DNA from: an uncultured Alistipes sp.
GTDB lineage: Bacteria > Bacteroidota > Bacteroidia > Bacteroidales > Rikenellaceae
Assembly (NCBI GenBank): GCA_910587675.1
Contig: CAJUMU010000031.1
Coordinates: 1 to 18,807 of the forward strand
Length of the DNA stretch: 18,807 nucleotides
Direction: 5' to 3'
Numbering within the stretch: the stretch's first letter is position 1; the number at the start of each line of letters is the position of its first letter. The notes under the pieces were generated by a model, which was given only the letters and a program-made list of their open reading frames with translations, was not told the DNA's origin and did not search any database. This document shows, one piece after another, positions 7,105-15,048 of the stretch. Both the position numbers and the translations under genes were made by a program.

Positions 7105-8151
7105 ATGATGACTATAAAGACCAAAGAGAATGCGTCGCTGTTGCTGGCGTTCGTCGCGACGGCCATAGTGGCCGCGGTACTGGTTCTGTGCGGAACGCCG
7201 TGGTGGGTCACGGTGTGCGCCGCGGTGGGAATTTTCGTGGCACTGGCCCTCTTCTCGCTCTACACCATAAAGTCGTACGTGGCCTACAAGCTCAAGCCCA
7301 TCTATTCGATGGTGCTGTCGCGCGACGTGCACACCACCGAGATCGTCGACGAGATGAAGGACAAGCATGTCGAGAAGATCTCGGAGGAGCTGACGGCGTG
7401 GGCCGACGACAACGACAAGGAGATCGAACGGCTGAAGCAGACCGAGAAGTTCCGCAAACAATACCTCGGCAACGTCGCCCACGAGCTCAAGACCCCCATA
7501 TTCAATATTCAGGGATACATCTCTACCCTGCTCGACGGCGGATTGGAAGACGAACTCATCAACCGCAAATATCTGGAACGCGCCGAAAAGAGCATCGACC
7601 GTCTGATAAACATCGTGAACGATTTGGATACCATATCCAAGCTGGAGAACGACATGAACCGTTTGAAGCCCGACCGTTTCGACATCGTCGCACTGGCGAA
7701 GGAGATCGCCGACCAACTGGAGATGGAGGCCGCCAAACGCAAGATCAAGATATCGGTAAAGGGCGCCGACTCGCTGCCGTCGCCGTTCTGGGTCACGGCC
7801 GACAAACACTATGTCGGGCAGGTGCTGGTGAACCTCATCATCAACTCGATACATTACGGCAAGGAGGGCGGCGCGACGCGCATAAAGTTCCGCGACATGA
7901 TGGACAAGATCCTCATCGAGGTGGAGGACACGGGCGTCGGCATCGGCAAGGAGGATATCCCGCGCGTGTTCGAGCGTTTCTATCGTGTCGACAAGGGCCG
8001 TTCGCGCGAGCAGGGCGGCACGGGACTCGGCTTGGCCATCGTGAAACACATCGTCGAGGCGCACGGCGAGCGCATAACGGTACGCAGCGAATTGGGCGTC
8101 GGGACGACTTTCGCGTTCCCGCTCAAGAAGGCCGCAACGCCCGAGAAATAG
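7105..8151 (+). CDS. Membrane sensor histidine kinase without an adjacent response regulator
   Basis: A 348-residue two-component sensor kinase that would autophosphorylate on His and pass phosphate to a response regulator. Two hydrophobic segments, at about residues 11-30 and 33-55, are separated by only two or three residues, so there is essentially no periplasmic sensor domain. A charged, coiled-coil-like linker (about 75-115) leads to the phosphoacceptor H-box NVAHELKTPIFNIQGY (His126). The C-terminal ATPase domain shows the N-box INSIHYG, G1 box DTGVGIG, F-box VFERFYRVDKGRS and G2 box GGTGLGLAIVKHI. The architecture resembles PhoR-like kinases of Bacteroidota, which usually sit beside their response regulator; none is present in this window. 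The start could be either of two consecutive ATG codons. lgt follows after 71 nt on the same strand. Confidence 0.92.
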   Translation: MMTIKTKENASLLLAFVATAIVAAVLVLCGTPWWVTVCAAVGIFVALALFSLYTIKSYVAYKLKPIYSMVLSRDVHTTEIVDEMKDKHVEKISEELTAWADDNDKEIERLKQTEKFRKQYLGNVAHELKTPIFNIQGYISTLLDGGLEDELINRKYLERAEKSIDRLINIVNDLDTISKLENDMNRLKPDRFDIVALAKEIADQLEMEAAKRKIKISVKGADSLPSPFWVTADKHYVGQVLVNLIINSIHYGKEGGATRIKFRDMMDKILIEVEDTGVGIGKEDIPRVFERFYRVDKGRSREQGGTGLGLAIVKHIVEAHGERITVRSELGVGTTFAFPLKKAATPEK

Positions 8152-8222
8152 CGATTCGCACGCATCGTGACGACGGCGAACGTCGGCGGAAGAGTGCCTG
8201 CAAAAGCAAGATTTGAACTACT

Positions 8223-9125
8223 ATGCTTACCGATTTTCTATACATAATCTGGGATTTCGATCCGGTGATGTTCTCCGTCGGATCGTTCGATTTGCGATAT
8301 TACGGACTCGCATGGGCCCTGACGATACTTTTGGGCGAACGCTTCTTCTCGCACTTCGCGCGCAGAGAGGGGTTCGGCTCCAATCTGGTCGAGGTGGGTT
8401 TCATCTGGATAGCCTTCGGAGCCATCATAGGCGCGCGTCTGGGACACTGCCTTTTTTACGAATTTTCGCACTACATGGCCAACCCTCTGGCCATCATCAC
8501 CGAGATCCGCAACGGCGGCATGGCCAGCCACGGCTCGGCCATCGGCATGCTGATCGGCATGTGGGTCACCGCCCGCAAAACGGGAACGCCCTATATATGG
8601 TGGTTGGACCGAATAATGATCCCCGTCTCGGTGGGCGGCACGTTGGTGCGCATCGGCAACCTCATCAATTCGGAGATCGTGGGCGGCGTCACCGACGTGC
8701 CTTGGGGATTCAAGTTCGTGAGGCTCCACCCGGGCCTGCCCGTCGACATGGTGCCCGTGCAACACCCCGCGCAGATATACGAGGCGTTGTGTTACCTCAT
8801 AACCTTCGCCGTGCTGCTGTGGCTCTATTACAAGCGTGACGAGGGGCGTCGCCATGCGGGAGTGATGTTCGGCGTCGGACTGATCGGCATATTCCTCACG
8901 CGGTTCTTCATCGAGTTCGTCAAAGAGAACCAAGAGGCTTTCGAGCAGGGAATGGCGCTCAATATGGGCCAGCTGCTCAGCATTCCGTTCGTCATATTGG
9001 CCGCATGGATGATATGGCAGGGCATGAAAAACCGATTCCCCGTCGGCAGACCCGCGACCGAAGGCCGCTCGCCATCGAAAGACGCCGATTCGGCCCGAAC
9101 CGTAAAAAACAAGAGAAGAAAATGA
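8223..9125 (+). CDS. lgt: Prolipoprotein diacylglyceryl transferase Lgt
   Basis: An inner-membrane enzyme that transfers diacylglycerol from phosphatidylglycerol to the lipobox Cys of prolipoproteins, the first step of lipoprotein maturation. It is 300 residues with about seven membrane segments. Diagnostic motifs are the N-terminal RYYGLAWAL, the GGMASHGSAIGM segment with His103, and the Lgt signature LVRIGNLINSEIVG with Arg143, equivalent to the essential His and Arg of the E. coli enzyme. HPAQIYEAL and TRFFIEFVKENQ follow. The C-terminal tail of about 30 residues is basic and low in complexity (ending KNKRRK). The stop overlaps the ATG of the next gene (ATGA), so translation of the two is probably coupled. 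The 71-nt gap after the kinase shows no clear promoter. Confidence 0.97.
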   Translation: MLTDFLYIIWDFDPVMFSVGSFDLRYYGLAWALTILLGERFFSHFARREGFGSNLVEVGFIWIAFGAIIGARLGHCLFYEFSHYMANPLAIITEIRNGGMASHGSAIGMLIGMWVTARKTGTPYIWWLDRIMIPVSVGGTLVRIGNLINSEIVGGVTDVPWGFKFVRLHPGLPVDMVPVQHPAQIYEALCYLITFAVLLWLYYKRDEGRRHAGVMFGVGLIGIFLTRFFIEFVKENQEAFEQGMALNMGQLLSIPFVILAAWMIWQGMKNRFPVGRPATEGRSPSKDADSARTVKNKRRK

Positions 9126-10072
9126 TAGAGGAGGTAAACAAAATCATCTACAATATGCTCATAAGCGGGCGCGGAGTATTCCTACCCGACGTGGGCACGC
9201 TTTTCATCGAGCGGCGCGGGGCACGCAAGATCTCGGCCGACCGCCTGCTCAGCCCCCGCAACGCCGTGAGCTTCTCTTCTCGCGAACAAGCCCCGTCGCT
9301 CGTGACCGAAATCGCGACCATCGCAGGTTGCGGCGAGGAGCAGGCGCGCGACATATACGGCCGCTGGCTCGACAAGACGCGCGAAGGCTCCACGCTCAAG
9401 ATAGGCGGCGTGGGCGTGCTGAACGACAAGAGCTTCTCGGCCGAAGCGGGTTTCAACACGGCTATCAACCCCGACGGAGTGAAGACGCTGGTTATCCGCC
9501 GCCGTTCGAACGCATGGCTCTATGCCCTATGCGCCGTGTGCGTGCTGGTAGCCGTGGGTGTAGGCGTCTACATGCAGTGGGGCACGTCGCTTTTGAGCGG
9601 CATGAGCGTGGTGAAAAGCAACGCACCGACGGAGCGTATCGCCGACGCGGCCCTACCCTCCGCCGATAACGACATCGCCGACGCGCCTATGCAAGGCGAC
9701 TCTCTTATAAACGACGCCGGCGCGGATGCCGGCGCGCAGAATGTCCAAAGCGCGGAAAACGCCGAGAGCGTCGCGCCGCAGACCGCTCCGCCAGCCGTCG
9801 AAGCCGAACCGACGCCTGCGCCTGCCACATCGGTATCAGAAGGCAAATACGCCTACTACGTGGTTATGGGAGTATTCTCTACCGAGCAGAACGCGAACCG
9901 CGCGCTGGAGCAGGTGAAACGGCACATCAAGGACCTCAACGGAGCCATACTGCCGTTCAAAGGGAAATTCATAACGGCGATTTTCGGCAGCGACAAACGC
10001 GACGACTGCGCCTCGTTCGCCCGTTCGTATCGCGACATATATCCCGACCTGTGGATATATAACGTCAAATAA
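9122..10072 (+). CDS. HU-like domain / transmembrane / SPOR-domain protein
   Basis: A 316-residue single-pass membrane protein. The cytoplasmic N-terminal part (about 1-120) looks like the prokaryotic HU-like domain of Bacteroidota (GRGVFLPDVGTLFIERR, ILSP-like DRLLSPRNAVSFSS, STLKIGGVGVL). A transmembrane helix spans about 131-150, followed by a long Ala/Pro/acidic linker (155-240). A C-terminal SPOR domain (about 243-316, YYVVMGVFSTEQNANRALEQ) is expected to bind denuded septal peptidoglycan in the periplasm. The family is widespread in Bacteroidota and is thought to act at the cell envelope or division site; the exact role is not known. An in-frame ATG at 9005 would add 39 residues, but it lies inside lgt. 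The ATG at 9122 overlaps the lgt stop as ATGA and gives the conserved-looking start MIEEVNKIIYNML. The stop overlaps the next start as TAATG. Confidence 0.88.
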   Translation: MIEEVNKIIYNMLISGRGVFLPDVGTLFIERRGARKISADRLLSPRNAVSFSSREQAPSLVTEIATIAGCGEEQARDIYGRWLDKTREGSTLKIGGVGVLNDKSFSAEAGFNTAINPDGVKTLVIRRRSNAWLYALCAVCVLVAVGVGVYMQWGTSLLSGMSVVKSNAPTERIADAALPSADNDIADAPMQGDSLINDAGADAGAQNVQSAENAESVAPQTAPPAVEAEPTPAPATSVSEGKYAYYVVMGVFSTEQNANRALEQVKRHIKDLNGAILPFKGKFITAIFGSDKRDDCASFARSYRDIYPDLWIYNVK

Positions 10073-10548
10073 TGACCCTCGCCGAGATCATAACGAGAGG
10101 GATCGACCGTTTCCACACGGGGCCCCTCGCCCGCTTGGTGCCGCTCAACATATTCCGCTATGCGGTATGCGGCGGCATGAACATGGCTCTCGACCTCGTC
10201 TGGTACCACTTCATCTACCACGTCGTGGTGGCTGAACGTTATGTCGATATCGGATTCTCGACCGTATCGCCGCACGTGGCTTCGCTCGCCGTAGTCTTTC
10301 CCATAACATTCTTCAACGGATTCTGGCTCAACCGCAACGTCGCTTTCCACGCCACGCGCCTCGCCTCCTCGCGCCAGATGATGCGTTACGCGCTGACCGT
10401 CGTCGGATCGCTCGCGCTCAATTACGTGTGCATAAAATTTTTCGTGGAGGCATGCGGGATATGGCCCACGCCGTCGAAAGCGTTGACGACCGTCGTATGC
10501 GTGATTTACAGCTATTTGGCGGGAAGATATTTCACATTCAGGGAATAA
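10072..10548 (+). CDS. GtrA-family membrane protein
   Basis: A 158-residue protein of the GtrA family, small four-helix inner-membrane proteins thought to help move lipid-linked sugars across the membrane for cell-surface polysaccharide modification. Visible family features are FRYAVCGGMNMALDLVWY near the start, NGFWLNRNVAFH in the middle, LALNYVCIKFF, and the ending YSYLAGRYFTFRE, with four hydrophobic segments. It is the last gene of the plus-strand run and overlaps the SPOR gene by one base (TAATG), which implies coupled translation. No glycosyltransferase partner lies beside it. Confidence 0.9.
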   Translation: MTLAEIITRGIDRFHTGPLARLVPLNIFRYAVCGGMNMALDLVWYHFIYHVVVAERYVDIGFSTVSPHVASLAVVFPITFFNGFWLNRNVAFHATRLASSRQMMRYALTVVGSLALNYVCIKFFVEACGIWPTPSKALTTVVCVIYSYLAGRYFTFRE

Positions 10549-10631
10549 TCTGCTTCAGACTTGCAGGTTGCGAGTCGCTGCCTGCGGAGTTGAGCGATAG
10601 CGAGCATCCGCGGGGCGAGGCTACGGCTCGC

Positions 10632-10649
10632 GCGGCTCTGACGAGCCGC
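10632..10649. terminator. Hairpin between the convergent gtrA-like gene and aroB
   Basis: A perfect 7-bp stem GCGGCTC/GAGCCGC with loop TGAC lies 83 nt past the GtrA stop, followed on the plus strand by AATTATT. Neighbouring bases from 10570 hold further short inverted repeats. The T-run is poor, so terminator function is only likely. Confidence 0.35.
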
Positions 10650-10695
10650 AATTATTCGGCAACCCTAAAACGGATTGTTACGAAACTCAATCTCC

Positions 10696-11712
10696 CTATT
10701 GAAACATCGCGCGGAACTCGTCGATAGGCATACGCACCACCTCGCACGAACCGATAGCTGTCGGAAAGACTACATGGATCGAATCCCCTTCGCTCTTTTT
10801 GTCCTTCGCCACAGCCTTGAGCAACCGACTCATGGCCACGGGCGGCGTAAGGTCGAAACCCGCGCGTACGAGCAGATCGGTCAGACGCTCCTTGTCGGCC
10901 GCCGACATCAACCCCTTGCGCGCAGCGGCATCGGCTATCGAGGCCAACCCCACCGCCACGGCCTCGCCGTGGTTCATCTTCGACGAACTCTTCTCGATGG
11001 CATGGGCCAGAGTGTGACCCAGATTGAGTTTGCGACGGTCCCCCGCCTCGCGCTCGTCGCGCTCCACGATATCGGCCTTGACCTTCACGGCACGATAGAC
11101 TATCTTGCCCAACAACTCCGTATCCTTGGGCAGGCTCGCGAAGTCGCACTGCTCAAGCATCGCGAACAGCTCGCTGTCGGCTATGACTCCCGCCTTGATT
11201 ATCTCGGCGAGTCCCGTGCGGAATTCGCGCTCGGGCAGCGTGCGCAGCATGTTCACGTCGCAAATGACGAATCGCGGCTGGCAAAACGTGCCGACCATAT
11301 TCTTATACCCCTCGACATTAACGCCGTTCTTACCTCCCACGCTGGCGTCGACCTGCCCCAGCAGCGAGGTCGATATGAATCCGAAATCGAGGCCTCGCAT
11401 ATAGGTCGAAGCGACGAAGCCCGCCACGTCGGTGACGATGCCGCCTCCGACGGCGAGGATGAAGGTGGAGCGGTCCACTCCCAAATCTATGAATTTGCGG
11501 TACACGGCATCGGCCGTAAGCAGGGTCTTGCTCGTCTCGCCCAGCCCTATGAGCACATGGTCGAAACGGTTCACCAGTGAGTGATAATGGCGGTCGATGT
11601 TGGTATCCGACACCACGACCACGCGTCGATCGGGCAACAGACGCGGCAACAAATCGCCGACGCAACCGACCAGCACTTCGCTGCGATCCTTGATTTTTAT
11701 ACCGTAATTCAT
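10696..11712 (-). CDS. aroB: 3-dehydroquinate synthase AroB
   Basis: The second enzyme of the shikimate pathway, converting DAHP to 3-dehydroquinate with NAD+ and a divalent metal. At 338 residues it is of normal length. Motifs: the NAD-binding glycine segment AVGGGIVTDVAGFVASTYMRG, the substrate loop SLLGQVDASVGGKNGVN, FRTGLAEIIKAGVI, the metal-ligand segments NLGHTLAHAIE and NHGEAVAVG, and a C-terminal Lys cluster KDKKSEG. An in-frame ATG at 11751 would add 13 residues, but it lies upstream of the -7 element at 11738-11745 and cannot be on that transcript. The ATG at 11712 has AGGAG at 11721-11725, 8 nt upstream, one of the few clear Shine-Dalgarno sequences here. The gene is divergent from typA. 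Confidence 0.97.
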   Translation of the reverse strand: MNYGIKIKDRSEVLVGCVGDLLPRLLPDRRVVVVSDTNIDRHYHSLVNRFDHVLIGLGETSKTLLTADAVYRKFIDLGVDRSTFILAVGGGIVTDVAGFVASTYMRGLDFGFISTSLLGQVDASVGGKNGVNVEGYKNMVGTFCQPRFVICDVNMLRTLPEREFRTGLAEIIKAGVIADSELFAMLEQCDFASLPKDTELLGKIVYRAVKVKADIVERDEREAGDRRKLNLGHTLAHAIEKSSSKMNHGEAVAVGLASIADAAARKGLMSAADKERLTDLLVRAGFDLTPPVAMSRLLKAVAKDKKSEGDSIHVVFPTAIGSCEVVRMPIDEFRAMFQ

Positions 11713-11737
11713 AATGACAGCTCCTTGAATAGTAGAG

Positions 11738-11745
11738 CAAAAATA
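11738..11745 (-). promoter_or_regulatory. aroB promoter (-7 element)
   Basis: TATTTTTG on the minus strand is an exact TAnnTTTG match. The implied start near 11734 gives a 22-nt leader carrying AGGAG. It lies only 22 nt from the typA -7 element on the other strand, so the two polymerase footprints overlap. Confidence 0.65.
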
Positions 11746-11767
11746 ACACATTTTCCCGATTAATTAT

Positions 11768-11775
11768 TAACTTTG
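11768..11775 (+). promoter_or_regulatory. typA promoter (-7 element)
   Basis: TAACTTTG is an exact TAnnTTTG match 20 nt before the typA ATG, giving a leader of about 17 nt. Its -33 region falls on the aroB -7 element. Confidence 0.7.
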
Positions 11776-11795
11776 CGCGATTAATTTCAATTACT

Positions 11796-13595
11796 ATGCA
11801 AAAACTTCGCAACATCGCAATTATTGCCCACGTCGACCACGGAAAGACGACCCTCGTGGACAAGATGATAGTTGCCGGACACCTGCTGCGTTCCGACACC
11901 AATACGGGAGACCTCATCATGGACAACAACGATCTGGAGCGCGAACGAGGTATAACCATTCTGTCCAAAAACGTTTCGGTCAAATACAAAGACTGCAAGA
12001 TCAACATCATAGACACCCCGGGCCACGCCGACTTCGGCGGCGAGGTGGAACGCGTGCTCAACATGTGCGACGGCGTGCTGCTGCTGGTGGACGCCTTCGA
12101 AGGCACCATGCCGCAAACGCGTTTCGTGCTGCAAAAAGCGCTCTCGCTGGGCAAGAAACCCATCGTGGTGGTCAACAAGGTCGACAAACCCAACTGCCGC
12201 CCCGAGGTGGTGAACGAACAGGTCTTCGACCTCATGTTCTCGCTCAACGCGACCGAGGAGCAGCTCGACTACAAGACGATTTACGGATCGGCCAAGCAGG
12301 GATGGATGTCGCACGTGTGGAACCGGCCCACCGACTCCATCACCCCGCTGCTCGACGCCATCATAGACGAGATTCCCGCCCCCGAGCAGGTGGAGGGAAC
12401 TCCGCAGATGCTCGTCACCTCGCTCGAATACTCGCCCTACGTGGGCCGTATCGCCGTGGGCAAGCTCACGCGCGGAGAGTTGCGCGCGGGACAGAACGTC
12501 ACCCTCGCCAAACGCGACGGCAAGACGCTGGTAAAGAGCAAAATCAAGGATCTGATGGTCTTCGACGGACTCGGCAAGGCCAAGGTCGACAAAGTGGAGT
12601 GCGGCGAGATATGCGCCATCGTGGGAATCGACGGATTCGAGATCGGCGACACGATCTGCGATTACGAGAACCCCGAGCCGCTGCCTCCCATCGCCATCGA
12701 CGAGCCTACGATGTCGATGTTGTTCACCATCAACAACTCGCCTTTCTTCGGCCGCGACGGCAAGTACGTCACCTCGCGCCACCTCAAGGATCGTCTCGAC
12801 CGCGAGTTGGAAAAGAACCTCGCCCTGCGCGTCGAGCCCGGGCAGAATGCCGATTCGTTCGTGGTATACGGGCGCGGCGTGCTGCATCTGTCGGTGCTGA
12901 TCGAGACCATGCGCCGCGAGGGATACGAATTGCAGGTGGGCCAGCCCAAGGTCATAATAAAGGAGATCGACGGGGTGAAGTGCGAACCCGTGGAGGAGAT
13001 GACCGTCGACTGCCCCGACGAATATTCGGGCACCGTGATCGAGATGGTTACCAAACGCAAGGGAACCCTCGTCAACATGGAGTCGGACGGCGAACGCACC
13101 CGACTGGAGTTCCTCGTGCCGTCGCGCGGCATCATCGGCTTGCGCTCCAACATGCTCACCGCCACGGCTGGCGAGGCCATCATGACCCACCGACTCAAGG
13201 ATTTCGAGCCGTGGATGGGCGATATCGAGATGCGCACCAACGGTTCGCTCATCGCCTCGGAGACGGGCACGGCGTACGCCTACTCGATCGATAAGTTGCA
13301 GGACCGCGGCCGCTTCTTCATCGCTCCGATGGACGAAGTTTATTGCGGTCAGGTAGTGGGCGAGAGCACCCGTTCGGGCGACATAACCATCAACGTCACC
13401 AAGGCCAAGCAGCTCACCAACATGCGCGCGTCGGGCGCCGACGACAAAGCCGTGATCGTTCCGCCCAAGATCTTCTCGCTGGAGGAGGCGCTGGAGTACA
13501 TCAAGGCCGACGAATACGTGGAGGTGACGCCCAAGGCCATGCGTCTGAGAAAGATACTCCTCAGCGAGGTGGACCGCAAACGCGCTGCGAAATAG
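11796..13595 (+). CDS. typA: Ribosome-associated translational GTPase TypA/BipA
   Basis: An EF-G-like GTPase that binds ribosomes and supports assembly or translation under stress and cold. It is 599 residues, the usual length. GTPase motifs are G1 AHVDHGKT (residues 11-18), G2 RGIT (51-54), G3 DTPGH (73-77), G4 NKVD (127-130) and a G5-like GSAKQGW. The beta-barrel domain II, the EF-G-like domains III and V, and the TypA-specific C-terminal domain follow (PSRGIIGLRSNMLTAT, EVTPKAMRLRKILL near the end). All key residues look intact. It starts at the family N-terminus MQKLRNIAIIAHVDHGKT. The small membrane-protein gene starts 9 nt after its stop, so the two should share a transcript. Confidence 0.98.
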   Translation: MQKLRNIAIIAHVDHGKTTLVDKMIVAGHLLRSDTNTGDLIMDNNDLERERGITILSKNVSVKYKDCKINIIDTPGHADFGGEVERVLNMCDGVLLLVDAFEGTMPQTRFVLQKALSLGKKPIVVVNKVDKPNCRPEVVNEQVFDLMFSLNATEEQLDYKTIYGSAKQGWMSHVWNRPTDSITPLLDAIIDEIPAPEQVEGTPQMLVTSLEYSPYVGRIAVGKLTRGELRAGQNVTLAKRDGKTLVKSKIKDLMVFDGLGKAKVDKVECGEICAIVGIDGFEIGDTICDYENPEPLPPIAIDEPTMSMLFTINNSPFFGRDGKYVTSRHLKDRLDRELEKNLALRVEPGQNADSFVVYGRGVLHLSVLIETMRREGYELQVGQPKVIIKEIDGVKCEPVEEMTVDCPDEYSGTVIEMVTKRKGTLVNMESDGERTRLEFLVPSRGIIGLRSNMLTATAGEAIMTHRLKDFEPWMGDIEMRTNGSLIASETGTAYAYSIDKLQDRGRFFIAPMDEVYCGQVVGESTRSGDITINVTKAKQLTNMRASGADDKAVIVPPKIFSLEEALEYIKADEYVEVTPKAMRLRKILLSEVDRKRAAK

Positions 13596-13604
13596 TTACG
13601 AGGT

Positions 13605-13922
13605 ATGAACTACATTACGCTCGCATTGGTCACGGGAGCCGTGACGGGATTGCTGGACGTGGTGCCGATGATATCGAAAGGCATATCGTTCCGCTCGTGC
13701 GTTTCGGCTTTCTGCACCTATCTGTTTGCCGCCATACTGGTGTTTTACGGCGACCTGCCCTATCTGCCGTGGTGGGCCGACGGCTCGGCCACGGTGCTGA
13801 TGATAGCCGTGCCTGTCATGTTGTGCCTCGTGGGCAAGGACCGCAAAGCCGCGCCCGCGATCTTCATGAACGCCGTGATATTGGGATTTCTGATCTCGGT
13901 ATCGAAACACTATCTGACTTGA
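13605..13922 (+). CDS. Small four-helix membrane protein of unknown function
   Basis: A 105-residue protein that I do not recognise. It is almost wholly hydrophobic, with predicted membrane segments at about residues 4-22, 31-48, 58-77 and 84-101. A GLLDVVPMISKG loop lies after the first, a YGDLPYLPWWADG loop between the second and third, and a basic GKDRK turn before the last. The ATG is preceded by GAGG at short distance and lies 9 nt after typA, so it is probably co-transcribed and perhaps translationally dependent on typA. A strong hairpin follows. There is no signal for a transporter or enzyme family. Confidence 0.75.
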   Translation: MNYITLALVTGAVTGLLDVVPMISKGISFRSCVSAFCTYLFAAILVFYGDLPYLPWWADGSATVLMIAVPVMLCLVGKDRKAAPAIFMNAVILGFLISVSKHYLT

Positions 13923-13943
13923 TATCCGCCGACCGAAGCGGGG

Positions 13944-13985
13944 CGCAGCCCGCGAAGGGTACCATACGGGCCTTCGCGGGCTGCG
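13944..13985 (+). terminator. Strong hairpin ending the typA operon
   Basis: A perfect 15-bp GC-rich stem, CGCAGCCCGCGAAGG/CCTTCGCGGGCTGCG, closes a 12-nt loop 21 nt after the small membrane-protein gene, followed by GCTTT. AAGC and GCTT outside the stem can pair to extend it. It stands 7 nt from the stop of the convergent DUF454 gene, so it probably serves both transcripts. Confidence 0.65.
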
Positions 13986-13992
13986 GCTTTAT

Positions 13993-14361
13993 CTACTCCT
14001 CTTTCAGCGTGGCGTACGACAGCAGATGCGCGGTTATTCCCGCCGCGAGCAGCACCATCGCCGCCTGCGCCCACAACCACTCGTCGACGACCGCCACGAC
14101 GCAATAACCTATCGTGAGCCACACCATAGTGACCGATACGATCTTCACGCGCAGCGGAATGGCACGATTTTCTCGAAAATTGCGGATATACGGACCCAAT
14201 CGCGGATGATTCGTCAACCATGCGTACAGCCTCGGCGAACTGCGCACGAAGAGCCACGCCGACAACAGCAGAAAAGGCGTGGTGGGGAGCAACGGAAGAA
14301 ATATGCCCGCTATTCCCAGAGCGAGCGACACTATGCCGAGAAACGAAAGGAGTGTTTTCAT
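13993..14361 (-). CDS. YbaN-family (DUF454) inner-membrane protein
   Basis: A 122-residue integral membrane protein of the YbaN/DUF454 family, widespread in bacteria and without a known function. Family marks are LPLLPTTPFLLL (22-33), then FVRSSPRLYAWL and NHPRLGPYIRNFRENRAIPLRVK (starting at 38 and 51; the paired Ser-Pro and Gly-Pro-Tyr-Ile turns are diagnostic), and two more hydrophobic helices at about 73-91 and 96-115. Starts at 14379 (six residues longer) or 14361 are possible. The -7 element TAATTTTG lies between them and would begin transcription at about 14363, so only the ATG at 14361 can be used on that mRNA, with a leader of about 2 nt. It is divergent from rpiB and convergent with the typA operon. 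Confidence 0.9.
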   Translation of the reverse strand: MKTLLSFLGIVSLALGIAGIFLPLLPTTPFLLLSAWLFVRSSPRLYAWLTNHPRLGPYIRNFRENRAIPLRVKIVSVTMVWLTIGYCVVAVVDEWLWAQAAMVLLAAGITAHLLSYATLKEE

Positions 14362-14366
14362 CGCCG

Positions 14367-14374
14367 CAAAATTA
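14367..14374 (-). promoter_or_regulatory. DUF454 gene promoter (-7 element)
   Basis: TAATTTTG on the minus strand, an exact TAnnTTTG match, ends 5 nt before the ATG at 14361. The predicted transcript is nearly leaderless. Confidence 0.6.
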
Positions 14375-14427
14375 ATCATTGCCGACAAATAAGGGGCGGC
14401 GCAGATGCTAAAACGGTGAAAATTTCC

Positions 14428-14435
14428 TAATTTTG
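14428..14435 (+). promoter_or_regulatory. rpiB promoter (-7 element)
   Basis: TAATTTTG, an exact TAnnTTTG match, lies 37 nt before the rpiB ATG, giving a leader of about 34 nt without a clear Shine-Dalgarno sequence. Confidence 0.7.
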
Positions 14436-14472
14436 CGTCCGAAAAACAGATTGACCTTAAAACAATACGATC

Positions 14473-14907
14473 ATGAAAAAGATAGGTATCGCCTGCGACC
14501 ATGCGGGTTACGATATGAAAGAGTTTCTGGTGGGTTACCTCTCGGCCAAAGGTTACGAGGTGATCGATTTCGGCACGCACTCGGAGGAGAGCGTCGACTA
14601 CCCCGACTTCGCGCACGCGCTGGCAACGTCGGTCGAGACAGGCGAAACGGAGCAGGGAATCGGCCTCTGCGGTTCGGGCGAGGGCATGGCCATGACTCTC
14701 AACAAGCATCAGGGCATTCGCGCAGGTCTCTGCTGGGCGCCCGAAATAGCCGAACTCACGCGCATGCACAACGACGCCAACGTGCTGGTGCTGCCCGCGC
14801 GTTTCATCGACAACGACGAGGCCGTGGCGATAGTCGACAAATTCTTCTCGTCGTCGTTCGAGGGCGGCCGCCACGTGCGCCGCGTGGAGAAGATCGCCTG
14901 CGAATAA
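14473..14907 (+). CDS. rpiB: Ribose-5-phosphate isomerase B
   Basis: A cytoplasmic enzyme of the RpiB/LacAB family that interconverts ribose 5-phosphate and ribulose 5-phosphate in the non-oxidative pentose phosphate pathway. It is 144 residues, the normal length. Visible features: IACDHAGYDMKEFL with Asp9 and His10, the active-site loop GIGLCGSGEGMAM with the catalytic-type Cys66, the dimer-site segment TRMHNDANVL with His99, and VLPARFID. The start is the family N-terminus MKKIGIACDHAG. The gene has its own promoter and is a single-gene unit, followed by a run of hairpins before the convergent ispE. Confidence 0.96.
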   Translation: MKKIGIACDHAGYDMKEFLVGYLSAKGYEVIDFGTHSEESVDYPDFAHALATSVETGETEQGIGLCGSGEGMAMTLNKHQGIRAGLCWAPEIAELTRMHNDANVLVLPARFIDNDEAVAIVDKFFSSSFEGGRHVRRVEKIACE

Positions 14908-14913
14908 AACGCG

Positions 14914-14989
14914 GATAATCTCTCCGCAACGATTATCGACATCGCTGTGCGATGTCGGCAGTTCGCCGCCGCTCCACGCGGCGGACTGC
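14914..14989 (+). other. Three consecutive stem-loops in the rpiB 3' region
   Basis: Hairpin 1 is GATAATC/GATTATC (14914-14937) with a 10-nt loop. Hairpin 2 is GACATCGC/GCGATGTC (14938-14956) with a 3-nt loop. Hairpin 3 is a 12-bp stem (14958-14969 with 14978-14989, one G-U pair) with an 8-nt loop. They abut one another with almost no single-stranded spacing, starting 6 nt after the rpiB stop. None has a T-run, so they look like structured 3' UTR rather than terminators. Confidence 0.55.
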
Positions 14990-15048
14990 TGCTTCGCCCG
15001 AGGCCCGCGCAATTCCGCCGCCGTCGGCGAACCGCGAGCGCGAATCAT

